Assembly: GCF_040954835.1 (NCBI RefSeq)
Contig: NC_090698.1
Coordinates: 41,159,501-41,223,500 of the forward strand
DNA length: 64,000 nt
From: Lepisosteus oculatus
Taxonomy: Eukaryota > Chordata > Actinopteri > Semionotiformes > Lepisosteidae
Direction: 5' to 3'
Under the pieces are notes generated by a model. The model was given only the letters and a program-made list of their open reading frames with translations. It searched no databases and was not told the origin of the DNA. Each line of letters begins with the position of its first letter. Position 1 is the first letter of the stretch. The translations under genes and the position numbers were made by a program. Below, piece by piece: positions 35,201 to 45,494 of this stretch.

Positions 35201-38200
35201 GAAAAAAATGTAAGAAAATAGCTTTTCATTGCATAAAACATCCTGCCATATTTCAGGATTGGAGGTGTAATGTATGAATGTACAGTAGGGGTTCTTTAGA
35301 CTTGGTGATACTTAATTTATAATATTTTTACTATTTTAATAAATCTGGGTCCTCTACCAGATTGACCAATCAGAAAACAGCATTCTATCCTGCTGTTGTC
35401 TAACAAGACCATGATATTAACTTTCGGTATTTTATAAAACATCATTGAAGTGTTACTAAAATTCTCTTTGTTTCAGGTTAAAGAGAACTCTATTAACTTG
35501 TGCCAGGGCAGGATTTTCTTGGATAAAACGAATACAGTATTGAGAATATCTTTCTGTAATAGCCAACACAAAAGGAACAGTATTTTTTGGTATGAGGAGT
35601 TTATTTTTTGTTTTTAAACTTGATGATATATGAGTGTGTTTTTGTCTTTCCCAGACCTTATTGCTATACCAGATTTCCAGTCAGGGGCTATGGAAAACTG
35701 GGGCCTAATAACGTACAGAGAGACTGCGCTCCTATATGATCCACAGACATCATCTGCTTTAGATAAATTGTGGATAACGAAAGTCATAGGTCATGAATTG
35801 GCACATCAGGTAGTGTACGAAATCATTACTTAATGACTTTAATGCGGTTTAGTACCTTAACTGCAGGTTCTTTATAAACAATCACTTTATTACTGAGTTA
35901 GAACAGAGCTCCTCCTGGCTTTACCAGAAAAGACGCTTTTCCCTTCTAAGTAGAGGTCATACTGTAAGTAATGGGATTTGTAGTTAGTATCAGATCTTTC
36001 TCCTACTACCTTCTATTCCATTCTTATTTTCTGGTATAAACATTTTTGTTTTATAAACCAAGCCAACAAACCTGTACAGTTACAGTAGTACTATACCTGG
36101 TATTCAGACCTGGGGCCATATTCACAAAGCTCTAAATGTGCACTTAATTCACTTATTGAACAAACTCTAATGGGAGTTACATAATAAACTAGGGTTGAAC
36201 TTTAAGACAGCCCTAGATGAGTATGAACATGGATTTTCTACAGTTGAGGTATAAATGTTAGTTTATACTGTATATTTAAAGTATGTCAATGATAATTGGT
36301 AAGAGTTTTTATTAGTAATAGCAAAATTAGAGTAGGAATATTTTAGAATAAATCCCATGGCAATTTGTAAATAAATAGTGCTAAATAGTGATCATGTGTT
36401 GGTTACAATTGATGAATCATTTTTGTTCTCACAGATGACTTTATGAAAGTAAAGGTCAAAATTATATGATTAACATTAAAGTACCCTTATGTTGTTTTTA
36501 TATATTAAAAGCAATAGTTTACACGGAAAGCGCATGGATGTCACACACCCAAAAGCACTTGGGTGTTATAGTTATTCAAGAAAGTGTCACAAATACTGCC
36601 CATTTTACCTGACAAAATCAAGCTGAATCTGAAATAATTTGCTGTTATCTCCTGGTGTTTATTGTTCAGTGGTTTGGTAATCTGGTGACAATGGAATGGT
36701 GGAATGACATCTGGCTGAATGAAGGATTTGCCAGATACATGGAGAGAGTTTCTGTGAACAACACCTACCCAGAGATTCAGATTGTAAGTACCTGCACAGG
36801 TTATTCCCCTGAATACGTACAGTAACTATTGCTATTCAGCTGGAGTGTGCACCATAGACACCACAATCTAGGAGGTCTGCAGTATCGAGAAAACAGTTCC
36901 TTCACAAATGTGTCAATCATTTAGATTAGTTTGGATTTTATTCTAGTATTATAATTTGTGTATTTTTACATATATTTTTGCATATAATCAAATTAGTAGT
37001 GCATCACTGTTTTTTTTGTTCATAGCAGGTGCCTTATGAAACCTTTTAGCAACTTTTAGATATAAAAAAAATAATGAAATTCTTACCTATTTTCCAGGAG
37101 GACTACTTTCTGAATGTGTGTTTTGGAGCCATGTCAAGAGATTCTCTAAATTCTTCTCATCCGATCTCCAACCCAGCAGAAACGCCTGTGCAGATTATGG
37201 AAATGTTCAACACCGTCTCCTATGATAAGGTCGGCTTTCTTACACATTCATATTTAATCTGCTTTTCATGACAGTTGGTCTGGTAGTTTGGATGCACTAT
37301 TCCAAAGACCTTCTTGTCTGTTTGTACATACTGTAATAAGCAAGTAACCAATTGACTGCTGGAGGTTTCATGCACATCATGGGAATACCATCTTGGTTGT
37401 CAAGATTAGTTAAACTGTTGGGACATTTTCAACTTTAAGAAAAAAGTAATACATTTAAGCAGCAGATGAACATCTTAAAAAAAACCATAAATGTTTTTTT
37501 TTCTTTAGGGAGCATGTATTCTGAATATGTTGAAAGATTTCCTAACGGAAGAAGTCTTCCATAGTGGGATTATTCGCTACTTACACAGGTATAGCTACAA
37601 GAATGCAAAGAGTGATGACTTTTGGAACACCATGGCGAATGTAAGACCCCATGAATCATATGTTGTGTGCTTCCTTCATGCTAATGTTCGTCTTTTTTTC
37701 AGCATTTTAACATCAGGTATCCCACATTTCAAGGCTAACAAAGAGGATGTAAATATAGTTAAAAGCAGTTAACTTTTTAAAGAATCAGTTAGTTAACATT
37801 TTTAACCACTTTATCCAATACAGTATCACAGGGGAGCCAGAGCCTATCCTGGTGAGCAATGGCCACAAGGCAGGATACATCTTGTTTGGGACAGCAGTCC
37901 ATCACAGGGCACACACCAATACAGACACCCACACACCTGCATTAGGGCCAGTTTTCCCAGAAACAAACTAACCTACCAGCATGTCTTTGGACTGTAGGAA
38001 GAAAGCGGAGCAGTTAGCGAAAACCAGTGATAACACGAGTAGAACATACTGTACAAACTCTGCACAGATATGGTCCCAGTTCCAAAATCAAACCCAGGGC
38101 CTCAGCACTGTGAGACAACAATGTTAACTATTATGCAGCCATTCCACTTGAGACTATTAATGTTCATTTAAAAGTACCTTAGTACCTTATTAAGTCAAAA

Positions 38201-41200
38201 GGTCACTGTCAGTGAAAGAGTAATTTCTATTGGTAATTTGTCCACATTTGTTTTCAATTGTATATTTAGTTAGAAAGATTGTTTATCTTTGGAGTTCTGT
38301 CTTTGATGGTTTCTGTCTTTTGGGGATTAAGAGATAATTTACTTATTGTGTATATTTCCTGGTTGTTTGCTCTCCACAGACGTGCGCTGAAAGGGATTTT
38401 TCTTCAGGGGGATTCTGTTACACCTCCTCAGAAGCAGAAAGGAAGGCTGTAAGTAACTTGGAGGCACTGTGAGTCAGTTTGGACTCTTTAGACAGTGAGA
38501 CAGAGAAAACAACTCTACAAATAGAGAATTGGGTTTTTTAACATCAGGTAAAAGATAACTACCGGAGACAATATAGTTACTAATTTAATACTTTTTATGC
38601 CAAAAGGCATACAGTATATAGTCTACAAATATCACAGTCTGGAGCTAATATAAAGAGGACCTGAATGATTTTGGAAAATTGAGAATCTCCAAGTAATGTA
38701 CTTTAAAATAAATGTACTGTGTTATACTGAATTTTCTGAAAGACGTGTCCAGTAGATACAGGACATAAACAAATGCCGATTGGTGTGATTTAAGTTTTGA
38801 GTTTATTAGCAAGAGCTTTGTGTTGTGCGACTTGAATGTACTGAATAAAAAATAATTAATTTATTGGATTTGCACAATAATTAATCTGGAAGTTTGGAAC
38901 ATCACTCTGGTAGCACATCTTCATTTTAAATGAAAATATCAATAACACATTGACGGTTGTGCTCAAAGAAGTTAAATTACAAATATTTGTTACCTTTAAA
39001 ATATATTTTTAAGTCTCTTGACTTTGTTGTTACAGGTACGTGCTGTATGTTTAACCCTGTTTCCTGAAATTTCAGCACCGGTATGCATGCCAGCACCTGG
39101 ATCTGAAAGAAATGATGAACACTTGGACCCTGCAAATGGGAATCCCTTTGATTACTGTAGAAAAAAGGGGACGGCAAGTCAGAGTTCATCAGGAGCGATT
39201 CCTCAAAGGAGTGCTGCAGGAAGACCCTGAATATGTGGCACTACAGTCAGGGTATACTTTGTTTAAATGGGACCAATGTGTTGTCTATTTTTATAACCAA
39301 CTTTTTTTAACCAACTTACCTCTTACATTTGCTCACAAAAAGCCTTCCTCAGGAGCAAAGGTCTGCAAATGTACTTCACCATATGTTAAAAAATTAAACT
39401 TAGGAGGAATGCATTCTCAACCCCGAAACACTTAATAAGTGATTAACAATTTTTAAATAAGTAATGCAGTTTCAATTTCATTGTACTGTACCTTTTCATT
39501 GCCATGACTCTGCTTTAAAGGAAAAACATCATGACCTCTATTTCCCACAGATACTTGTGGCATGTTCCTCTAACCTACTCTACAAATAGCTCCAGCAGTG
39601 TTCGGCGGCATTTGTTGAAAACAAAATCAGGTACCGTAGAGATTAATCCAGAGATTTATGTTTTTAGGAGAAGAGAGGGACATTTTGCTATGATACTGCA
39701 TCAATAAATATTATTATATAATATTATATTAAATATATTTGCACATATATTTGCACAAAAGGCACTGGCAGACGTGATTTTAATGCAGGTCCTGGAGAAC
39801 CTTGATTTGGTTAGTCTAATAGACTTCAAATCAACTGTTTTTTAAGGATTAAGAACAATTGTAAATTAATGATCAGATTAGCAAGCATTTCTATCCCTCC
39901 CATGTCTATCTAAACTATAGACATACTGTACTACAATATACAGTATCTGTACTATCCCATAGGATAGTTGATCCTGTAGTTTAGTTCTAATAATTGTTTC
40001 CATGTCCCCGCTACTGCATTAGCCCTGATATCCCGGCCAGTACTTTTTGATACAATCCTAACTGATACTGCTTTATCAAGTTTTGTGAAGTTTACGGCGG
40101 CATTGCATATTAAGCAGACGTTTCTAAAAGTATTGCCTTTTTTAACTCTTTTGTAACATAGACACTATTCAGCTAGAAGGGGAGGTGAACTGGATAAAGT
40201 TCAATGTGGACATGAATGGATATTATATTGTGCATTATGGAGAAGAGGGATGGGACTCGCTGATTGAATTACTAAATCAGAACCACACAGCAATAAGCAA
40301 TAAGGACAGAACAAACCTTATCCATAACGCAATACAGCTGGTCAGGTAAATATGTTCATGGAGAAAGCTACAGGTCTGTAAATTCGTTAAATATATTTGC
40401 TACAGTGTAATTTATAATGATAGTTATAATAATCACTGCAGTGCCAGTATGCAATTATAAAACTGGGGGCTCAGTGGGGAAACAGTGTTATGGCGGTTGG
40501 TGTTGCTGTCTTACAAATCCGAGGTTCTGGTATGGATCTGGGTTTGGGCATCTGTATAGAACAGGTATATTCCCTCATTTAGCATGTGATTCTGCCAGGT
40601 GTTCTGGTTTCCTGTCACCTCTATTTTAGTTAAATAAATGCTACAAATCAGTCACAAACTGCTGGTGCACAATTCACTATTGCTTTGTGCTGATATTTAG
40701 TTAAAACGTGAATCAGCAGATTTTTGAAAACAGCCTTTGGATTAAAGCTCAACTGCAAAAATACACTTTACCCTTTAGAATTGATTTTATAGGTCCATTT
40801 CACCTTTTAGGCCATAAATTCAAGTTGCTAGAGATACTGAGAAAAGGAGTAAGAGTGCTCTTAGGAGTACTTTAGAGTGGAGATAAACATTTTGTAAGTT
40901 TATTTTAAATCTACTGTACTGTAGTAGGATCCTGGGCTTCCTCCCTCATTACCTGCTCATTAGCTTAATTAAGAGGTTATGACTATGTGTCTTTGTGTCT
41001 TTCCCTACCCATTGTTGTAGGAATATGTAAAAAGTGCACCACTTACGATAATTACTTTTGTACCAAGCTGGTGATATGTGTAAAGAGAGATTTTATCATG
41101 TTCCTGCTACCAAGTTCATTGTAATTTGAGCATTTTTTTGTAATGTCATTCTGCTTTCAGCACAGGGAGACTTTCACTGGACAGAGCCCTTAACTTGACA

Positions 41201-44200
41201 CGTTACCTGAAGAAGGAGGTTGACAGTATCCCATTAATGCAGGGTGTACTGTACCTGAATGTCTTGCACTACATGATGGAAAGGAGAAACATTTCAGATA
41301 CCGCGAAAAGTTTGAAGGTTGTCTTTATGTCTTGTTTTTTTCTTTGTTCCCTTTTATTAGAAAGTATTGTCATAAAGTCCTCTATAAACTTTCATAGTTT
41401 GTCATACAACAGCAATTATAAGAAAAACTGTATTTATATTTTTATAAGAACAGTGCATATGGACAGTGGGAAGACCAGTTTAAAAACTCTCTTGGTCCTT
41501 AAGATCAGCTTTTATCCTGAATTCATTTCCAGTTAATTTCTTTTGCAGCGTTATATCTTAGAATACTTCAAAGAAGTGATTGACAAGCAGATGTGGAATG
41601 ACGAAGGCTCAGTGTCAGACAAGAGGCTTCGCACTGAACTTTTAGAACTTGCCTGTGAACTTAGTTATCCTCCCTGTGTCCAAAAGGCAACCCAGCTATT
41701 CAAAGAATGGGCAAAATCAAATGGCACCAAGAAGTAAGTAACTATCTCCTTCATGTACTTGTTAATCACAAAAAACCTCCTAAATTATGTTATCTGTGCT
41801 GATAAATTCTGACTATGAAAAGTTAAATTAAAGCACTGTGCACATGTTTTACATCTCTCTTGCTTTTATAGTTTTAGTTGTTGTGTACAATTACTTAAGG
41901 TAGTAAATCTTTTGTTTTCGAAACGTTTGTCAAGGCTGAATACTGTAATGGCCTGTCTGAACATGACTAAAATTGATAAAGATAGCAGTGTGAAATATGC
42001 CCATAGTAGCTGGATCCTTTCTTTTTCAAATAAAAAATATCAGTAGTATGGATTGTTGTTTGCCATTTTGTTTAATGCTGTTTTAATTGTGCTAAAATTT
42101 TGACTAACACTCTTCCAATATTCTCTCAGCTTGCCAACGGATGTGCTGAGGCCAGTGTATGCTGTTGGATCCCAAAATACAGAAGACTGGAACTTTCTTC
42201 TGGAAATATACAAGCATTCTCTGTCCTCTACTGACAAAAATAAGATTTTATATGCACTGACACGTAGCAAAGATACTGAAAAACTGAACAAGTAAGTGAC
42301 ATAGGCTCAATATTTTTTTAAATAACTTTTATTCTGTTAACAAAGTTGTTTAGTTTTACATTCTGTACATGCATCTTTAAACCAAAAATCACTCTTTTGT
42401 AATCAAACCATTACTTTCCTTCATGTTGAAAATGTTTTCAGAAACACAATTAATGAAAAGCTGTAAGAAAAACTTTGACCATTTTGGGAGTAACCCCAAT
42501 GAACCCAATAAAGAACACCAGTACACCCAAAAATGAATTGGAGACAATTTGAAAACTAGTCCTGGAGAGCCACATGGCTTTCTGGTGTATGTCTTAGCCA
42601 GGTGATCAATAGCTAATTAAAACAGCTATTGCTTTAATCAGATATGATTTTTGGGGACTTTTCAGGATTAGGGTTTTGAATTGCTGCTCCTGGTGTTTGT
42701 CTGCCCTCTAGTGGGTTACTGGGTGAGTTTTTCATCTGCTTGATTTGTTTTACCTTACATAAAAGCAAATCAATGTTTTGTTTGAAGAACTGGAGCTGCA
42801 CTTGATTTACATTAGTGCTAAAAGTCTGCAAGGCTGAACTACACTGAAGTCCTAAATACAAGAAAATACAGAGTGCAGGATGTTGTTATCTTCATGTATA
42901 TACAGTACTATAGACAACATATAATAGGTTATTTCATGCTGAAAAAAAGAAGCAAGAGAACACAACGTTTCGACCGTGGAGCCTTCTGACCAGCCCAGTC
43001 CTCTTCCTCAATTACACCAAGCAGGGAGAAAACTCTTGTCCTTGGCAGTCTCAGTGCCTGCTCCCTAGTCCCTGAGTATTATGGACGACAACAGAAAAAG
43101 ACGAGTAAATGTATGGAAAACTATTAAGAACTTCTTCAATTCCATGTAAAAGAAACGTGGAAATGTTATTTTAATAAGTATCCACTGATAGTTTATATGC
43201 TTTTGTTAAATATTTTCTAAGACTTATAACTCAGTGCAGTTAACTGTGTGTATATTTTCTGTTCTGCTGTAGACTAATTCAGCTCAGCATTGAAGGAGAG
43301 GTGATAAAAACACAGAATCTTCCTGCTGTAATTTCCACCATTAGCAGGAATCCAGCTGGTCAGGCTCTGACCTGGGCTTTTGTCAGACAAAACTGGGGAA
43401 AACTGCTTGAAAAGTAGGTGATTCAGTTCTGCATAAAGTAGACTTTTACTAGGAATATGTACTTGCATGTGTGTATGAGATATACAGTCTTTCACAAAAC
43501 AAGAAACGCTATAAATAAACATCTTCCCAGGGCACAAGACTTGCATTTTCCTGTAAAATGATCTCTGAATATCTGTCACAACAGAGAAGCATTTACTTAC
43601 AGGGCATATTTGTGACAAATTATCTGCATGTGATGCCTGAAAGTTTAACAGCAAAACCTTTCATGCTGGTTTTAAACTCTACATCATGTTGAAATGTTTC
43701 TCAAATTACTGGGTGTGACTGCTTTTACACTGGGTTTTATTTTCAAATAGTATTTTAAGGTTAGAAGTAACAATTCAATCTATAGCATCATTTTACATAC
43801 AGCTGGCATTAGTATATATCAGATATTTTGGTGTTTAATAGGAAATATAATTGTTTTTTTCAAAAGGAATTCTACAGACTCATTCTGTATGTGCACTATC
43901 CTTGACTTCATAGCAGTAATGACACACAGCCATAGATTTCAATTTATGATATCCTAGGGACTATTTCTGCCCCGTTTGCCCTTTTGAATAAAGGTTTCAA
44001 CATTATTCAGAAAAAAAATGTTTTCTTACGGCACCAAAAACTTCAAGTAAACTTGTGAAAATGAACTGAGAAACCACATATCAAGATATACTAAATGTCT
44101 TTGACATTTGTTTCATCTTCTAAAATTAGGAATACCCTTTGATTCCTGTACTAACCAAAAATTTTTTTAAAAGTTTTTTCAGATTTTTATCATCACGGTA

Positions 44201-45262
44201 AGTTCATCGTAGGATGCTGTTGAATCACAATTTATTTCACTTCAGTTCATTTTTTGTTTGATATAACACTTTTTAAAATTGGTAATCGATATGGCCATAT
44301 CATACATCCGTGTTCTTTCCTGGCAAACCACAGGCAAAAGGCAGGATACACCCTGTGTGAAACGCCAGTCCATCACAGGGTACACAGACAGAAACAGACA
44401 TGCATGCACTCACACCAGGGCCACTGCACCAGCTTGTCACCCATGACCATATCAGTGCAATCCAAGTACCCACAGAGGAAAGATGAAAAACCCCAAAGGA
44501 GGAAACTAAATTTCTGAAGAACCAAGGCCTGATGGGCCAGTCGGATGGGCCAGTGTACAGTCTGGGTCTTTTAGTGGGAGCAGATAATTTTCCTGTTTAT
44601 GTTTAAGGGTTATGAAGACTCTGTAGTGAACTGCAGCACCAGTGCAAATTTAATTTGGCATTTGTGTGTGTTGTATTTTTTCCCCCAGGTTTCATTTGGG
44701 ATCATCAGCTATTAGAGGCATCCTAGTTGGAACCACCTCTCATTTTTCTTCCAATCAAGAGCTGGAAGAGGTTAGCATTTGCTTATTTTTTTGTTTCACA
44801 TTTTACTTGGATATGTGTTTTACACAGGTGTCACTTCATTTTAGGACTAATGTAGTGGAACCTAATTATGCTTTTTCCTTAATCTCTCATGTGACAGAGA
44901 TTTTGTATTTTGCAACCCAGAGATTAAACAATTATAGTCATCATTTAGTCTGGAAAATAAGGTTTTACACTGTTTGGATGAGATGTACAGTACATATACG
45001 TGGAATGAAAACCAGAAGGCTATCATTAGGATGAGCAATATCAGTTAGGCAGAATACTAGAATGATTAAGTTAAGATTTCCAGATTCTAATGTATGTTTT
45101 TGTTTTTGTTTACAGGTTAGAACTTTCTTTGCTTCATTAAAAGAACAAGGGTATGAATTAAAGGTTACTGAAGTTATTTTAGAATTGATACAAAAGAACA
45201 TTAGGTGGCTAGAGAGGAATCTACATGTACTAAACAAGTGGCTAAAGGACAATATTCCTTGA
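31810..45262 (+). CDS. erap2: ER aminopeptidase, ERAP2/ERAP1 type, copy B (18 coding exons, 932 aa)
   Basis: Second M1-family zinc aminopeptidase, predicted to be ER-resident and to trim MHC class I peptide precursors. All 18 exons join in frame to 932 aa. The N-terminal hydrophobic segment is at about residues 6-18. GAMEN is at 305-309, HELAHQ at 341-346 (zinc His341 and His345, catalytic Glu342), third ligand Glu364 and catalytic Tyr426. Ala174 sits at the S1 position that is Gln in ERAP1 and Asp in ERAP2; Ala is what I recall there in LNPEP. Several segments favour ERAP2: DYFLNVCF in exon 7, the Cys474/Cys485 loop in exon 9, and NKILYAL in exon 15. Exons 2-17 have the same lengths as copy A. 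It lies directly upstream of the candidate LNPEP first exon in the same direction, as ERAP2 does in human. No inactivating change was seen. Confidence 0.93.
32315..32600. mobile_element. Non-autonomous DNA element with CCTGGTCC-type inverted ends
   Basis: The left end CAGGGCTGGCCTACCCTGGTCC and the right end GGACCAAGGCTGGTC...CCCTGCT are imperfect inverted repeats, with no coding between them. It lies in intron 1 of ERAP copy B. It resembles the element at 54293-54632. Confidence 0.5.
32640..32656 (+). repeat. (AT)n microsatellite
   Basis: A short AT dinucleotide run in intron 1 of ERAP copy B. Confidence 0.8.
33283..33421 (+). CDS. erap2: ERAP copy B exon 2
   Basis: Residues 163-209, [16 protein letters not shown] with Ala174 at the S1 position. 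Acceptor TCCCAG, donor GTAAGA. Confidence 0.93.
34117..34266 (+). repeat. CCATTTTCTAACC dispersed repeat with internal deletion
   Basis: The head CCATCCATCCATTTTCTAACC and GAGGGAGCCAGGACCTAGCC join directly to the tail ACTAACCACTGTGCCACTG. It lies in intron 2 of ERAP copy B. Confidence 0.7.
34366..34500 (+). CDS. erap2: ERAP copy B exon 3
   Basis: Residues 210-254, [19 protein letters not shown]. The acceptor CCTCAG follows a (TTG)n run. Donor GTATGT. Confidence 0.93.
34727..34847 (+). CDS. erap2: ERAP copy B exon 4
   Basis: Residues 255-294 plus 1 nt, [20 protein letters not shown]. Acceptor TAACAG, donor GTAAGG. Intron 3 is only 226 bp here, against 2.8 kb in copy A. Confidence 0.93.
34915..35058. 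repeat. Palindromic foldback repeat, copy 2
   Basis: The left arm AAAGGTTTATTCCATGCTGA and the right arm TCAGCTTGGAATAAACCTTT are inverted copies. Inside are a degenerate CAATGTTTC and GAAGGCTCCACAGCCAAAAC. It lies in intron 4 of ERAP copy B. Confidence 0.7.
35655..35809 (+). CDS. erap2: ERAP copy B exon 5 (GAMEN and HELAHQ)
   Basis: Residues 295-346, including [19 protein letters not shown] and VIGHELAHQ. Acceptor CCCAG, donor GTAGTG. Confidence 0.95.
36670..36783 (+). CDS. erap2: ERAP copy B exon 6 (third zinc ligand)
   Basis: Residues 347-384, [20 protein letters not shown] with zinc ligand Glu364. Acceptor GTTCAG, donor GTAAGT. Confidence 0.95.
37098..37229 (+). CDS. erap2: ERAP copy B exon 7 (catalytic Tyr)
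   Basis: Residues 385-428, [20 protein letters not shown] and VSYDK with Tyr426. Acceptor TTCCAG; donor GTCGGC, a weak match. Confidence 0.93.
37509..37640 (+). CDS. erap2: ERAP copy B exon 8
   Basis: Residues 429-472, [12 protein letters not shown]. Acceptor CTTTAG, donor GTAAGA. Confidence 0.93.
37798..38150 (+). repeat. CCATTTTCTAACC dispersed repeat, near full length
   Basis: Runs from TTTTTAACCACTTTATCCAA through GGGGAGCCAGAGCCTATCC, CAGTCCATCACAGGGCACAC, CAGCATGTCTTTGGACTGTA and AAACTCTGCACAG to AACCCAGGGCCTCAGCACTG. It lies in intron 8 of ERAP copy B. Confidence 0.75.
38380..38448 (+). CDS. erap2: ERAP copy B exon 9 (disulphide loop)
   Basis: Residues 473-495 with Cys474 and Cys485, an ERAP2-like spacing. 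Acceptor CCACAG, donor GTAAGT. Confidence 0.9.
39076..39251 (+). CDS. erap2: ERAP copy B exon 10
   Basis: Residues 496-553 plus 2 nt, [17 protein letters not shown]. Acceptor TTTCAG, donor GTATAC. Confidence 0.92.
39551..39630 (+). CDS. erap2: ERAP copy B exon 11
   Basis: Residues 554-580, [15 protein letters not shown]. Acceptor CCACAG, donor GTACCG. Confidence 0.92.
40162..40345 (+). CDS. erap2: ERAP copy B exon 12
   Basis: Residues 581-641, [20 protein letters not shown]. The acceptor is ACATAG with a short pyrimidine tract upstream; donor GTAAAT. Confidence 0.92.
40455..40640 (-). repeat. Possible dispersed-repeat fragment, reverse
   Basis: GGCTCAGTGGGGAAACAGTG, TTGCTGTCTTACAAATCCGA and TTCTGGTTTCCTGTCACCT resemble the reverse complement of the right half of the CCATTTTCTAACC repeat, strongly diverged. 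It lies in intron 12 of ERAP copy B. Confidence 0.4.
41161..41317 (+). CDS. erap2: ERAP copy B exon 13
   Basis: Residues 642-694, [16 protein letters not shown]. Acceptor TTTCAG; donor GTTGTC, a weak match. Reading continues open into the intron for about 70 codons. Confidence 0.9.
41549..41733 (+). CDS. erap2: ERAP copy B exon 14
   Basis: Residues 695-755, [20 protein letters not shown]. Acceptor TTGCAG, donor GTAAGT. Confidence 0.93.
42130..42291 (+). CDS. erap2: ERAP copy B exon 15
   Basis: Residues 756-809, [15 protein letters not shown]. Acceptor CTCAG, donor GTAAGT. Confidence 0.92.
42925..42990. repeat. Foldback repeat fragment
   Basis: TTATTTCATGCTGAAAAA and ACAACGTTTCGACCGTGGAG, with one arm only. 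It lies in intron 15 of ERAP copy B. Confidence 0.6.
43273..43413 (+). CDS. erap2: ERAP copy B exon 16
   Basis: Residues 810-856, [20 protein letters not shown]. Acceptor TGTAG, donor GTAGGT. Confidence 0.92.
44320..44520 (+). repeat. CCATTTTCTAACC dispersed repeat, central part
   Basis: It keeps CAGGCAAAAGGCAGGATACA, CCAGTCCATCACAGGGTACA and GACATGCATGCACTCACAC. It lies in intron 16 of ERAP copy B. Confidence 0.6.
44689..44770 (+). CDS. erap2: ERAP copy B exon 17
   Basis: Residues 857-884, [17 protein letters not shown]. Acceptor CCCCAG, donor GTTAGC. Confidence 0.92.
45116..45262 (+). CDS. erap2: ERAP copy B exon 18 and stop
   Basis: Residues 885-932 and [19 protein letters not shown]. 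It is two codons shorter than the last exon of copy A. Confidence 0.92.
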   Translation, partial: VRTFFASLKEQGYELKVTEVILELIQKNIRWLERNLHVLNKWLKDNIP

Positions 45263-45464
45263 GAGAAGGCAGCTACCCACCTGAACTACTAATTCCTTGA
45301 GAGAAGCTCCACAGTATCCAATTGCAATTTAAATATTGCTGATATTTGAAAATGCAAATCCTTTTTATTTTTTGTATGAAAACATGTACAGTCACAAACA
45401 ATTGTACTTTTACACCCTTAATTTGAAACAATGTTATTCTGTAATTTGTTTAGTTTAATATTTT

Positions 45465-45470
45465 AATAAA
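45465..45470 (+). terminator. Polyadenylation signal, ERAP copy B
   Basis: AATAAA about 200 bp after the stop codon, giving a short 3' UTR (45263 to about 45490). Confidence 0.6.
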
Positions 45471-45494
45471 TAATACAAATGAATTAACAAACAA

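Noticed and set aside
44666-45034. 122-codon frame
   Set aside because: It is exon 17 of ERAP copy B read through into its intron.
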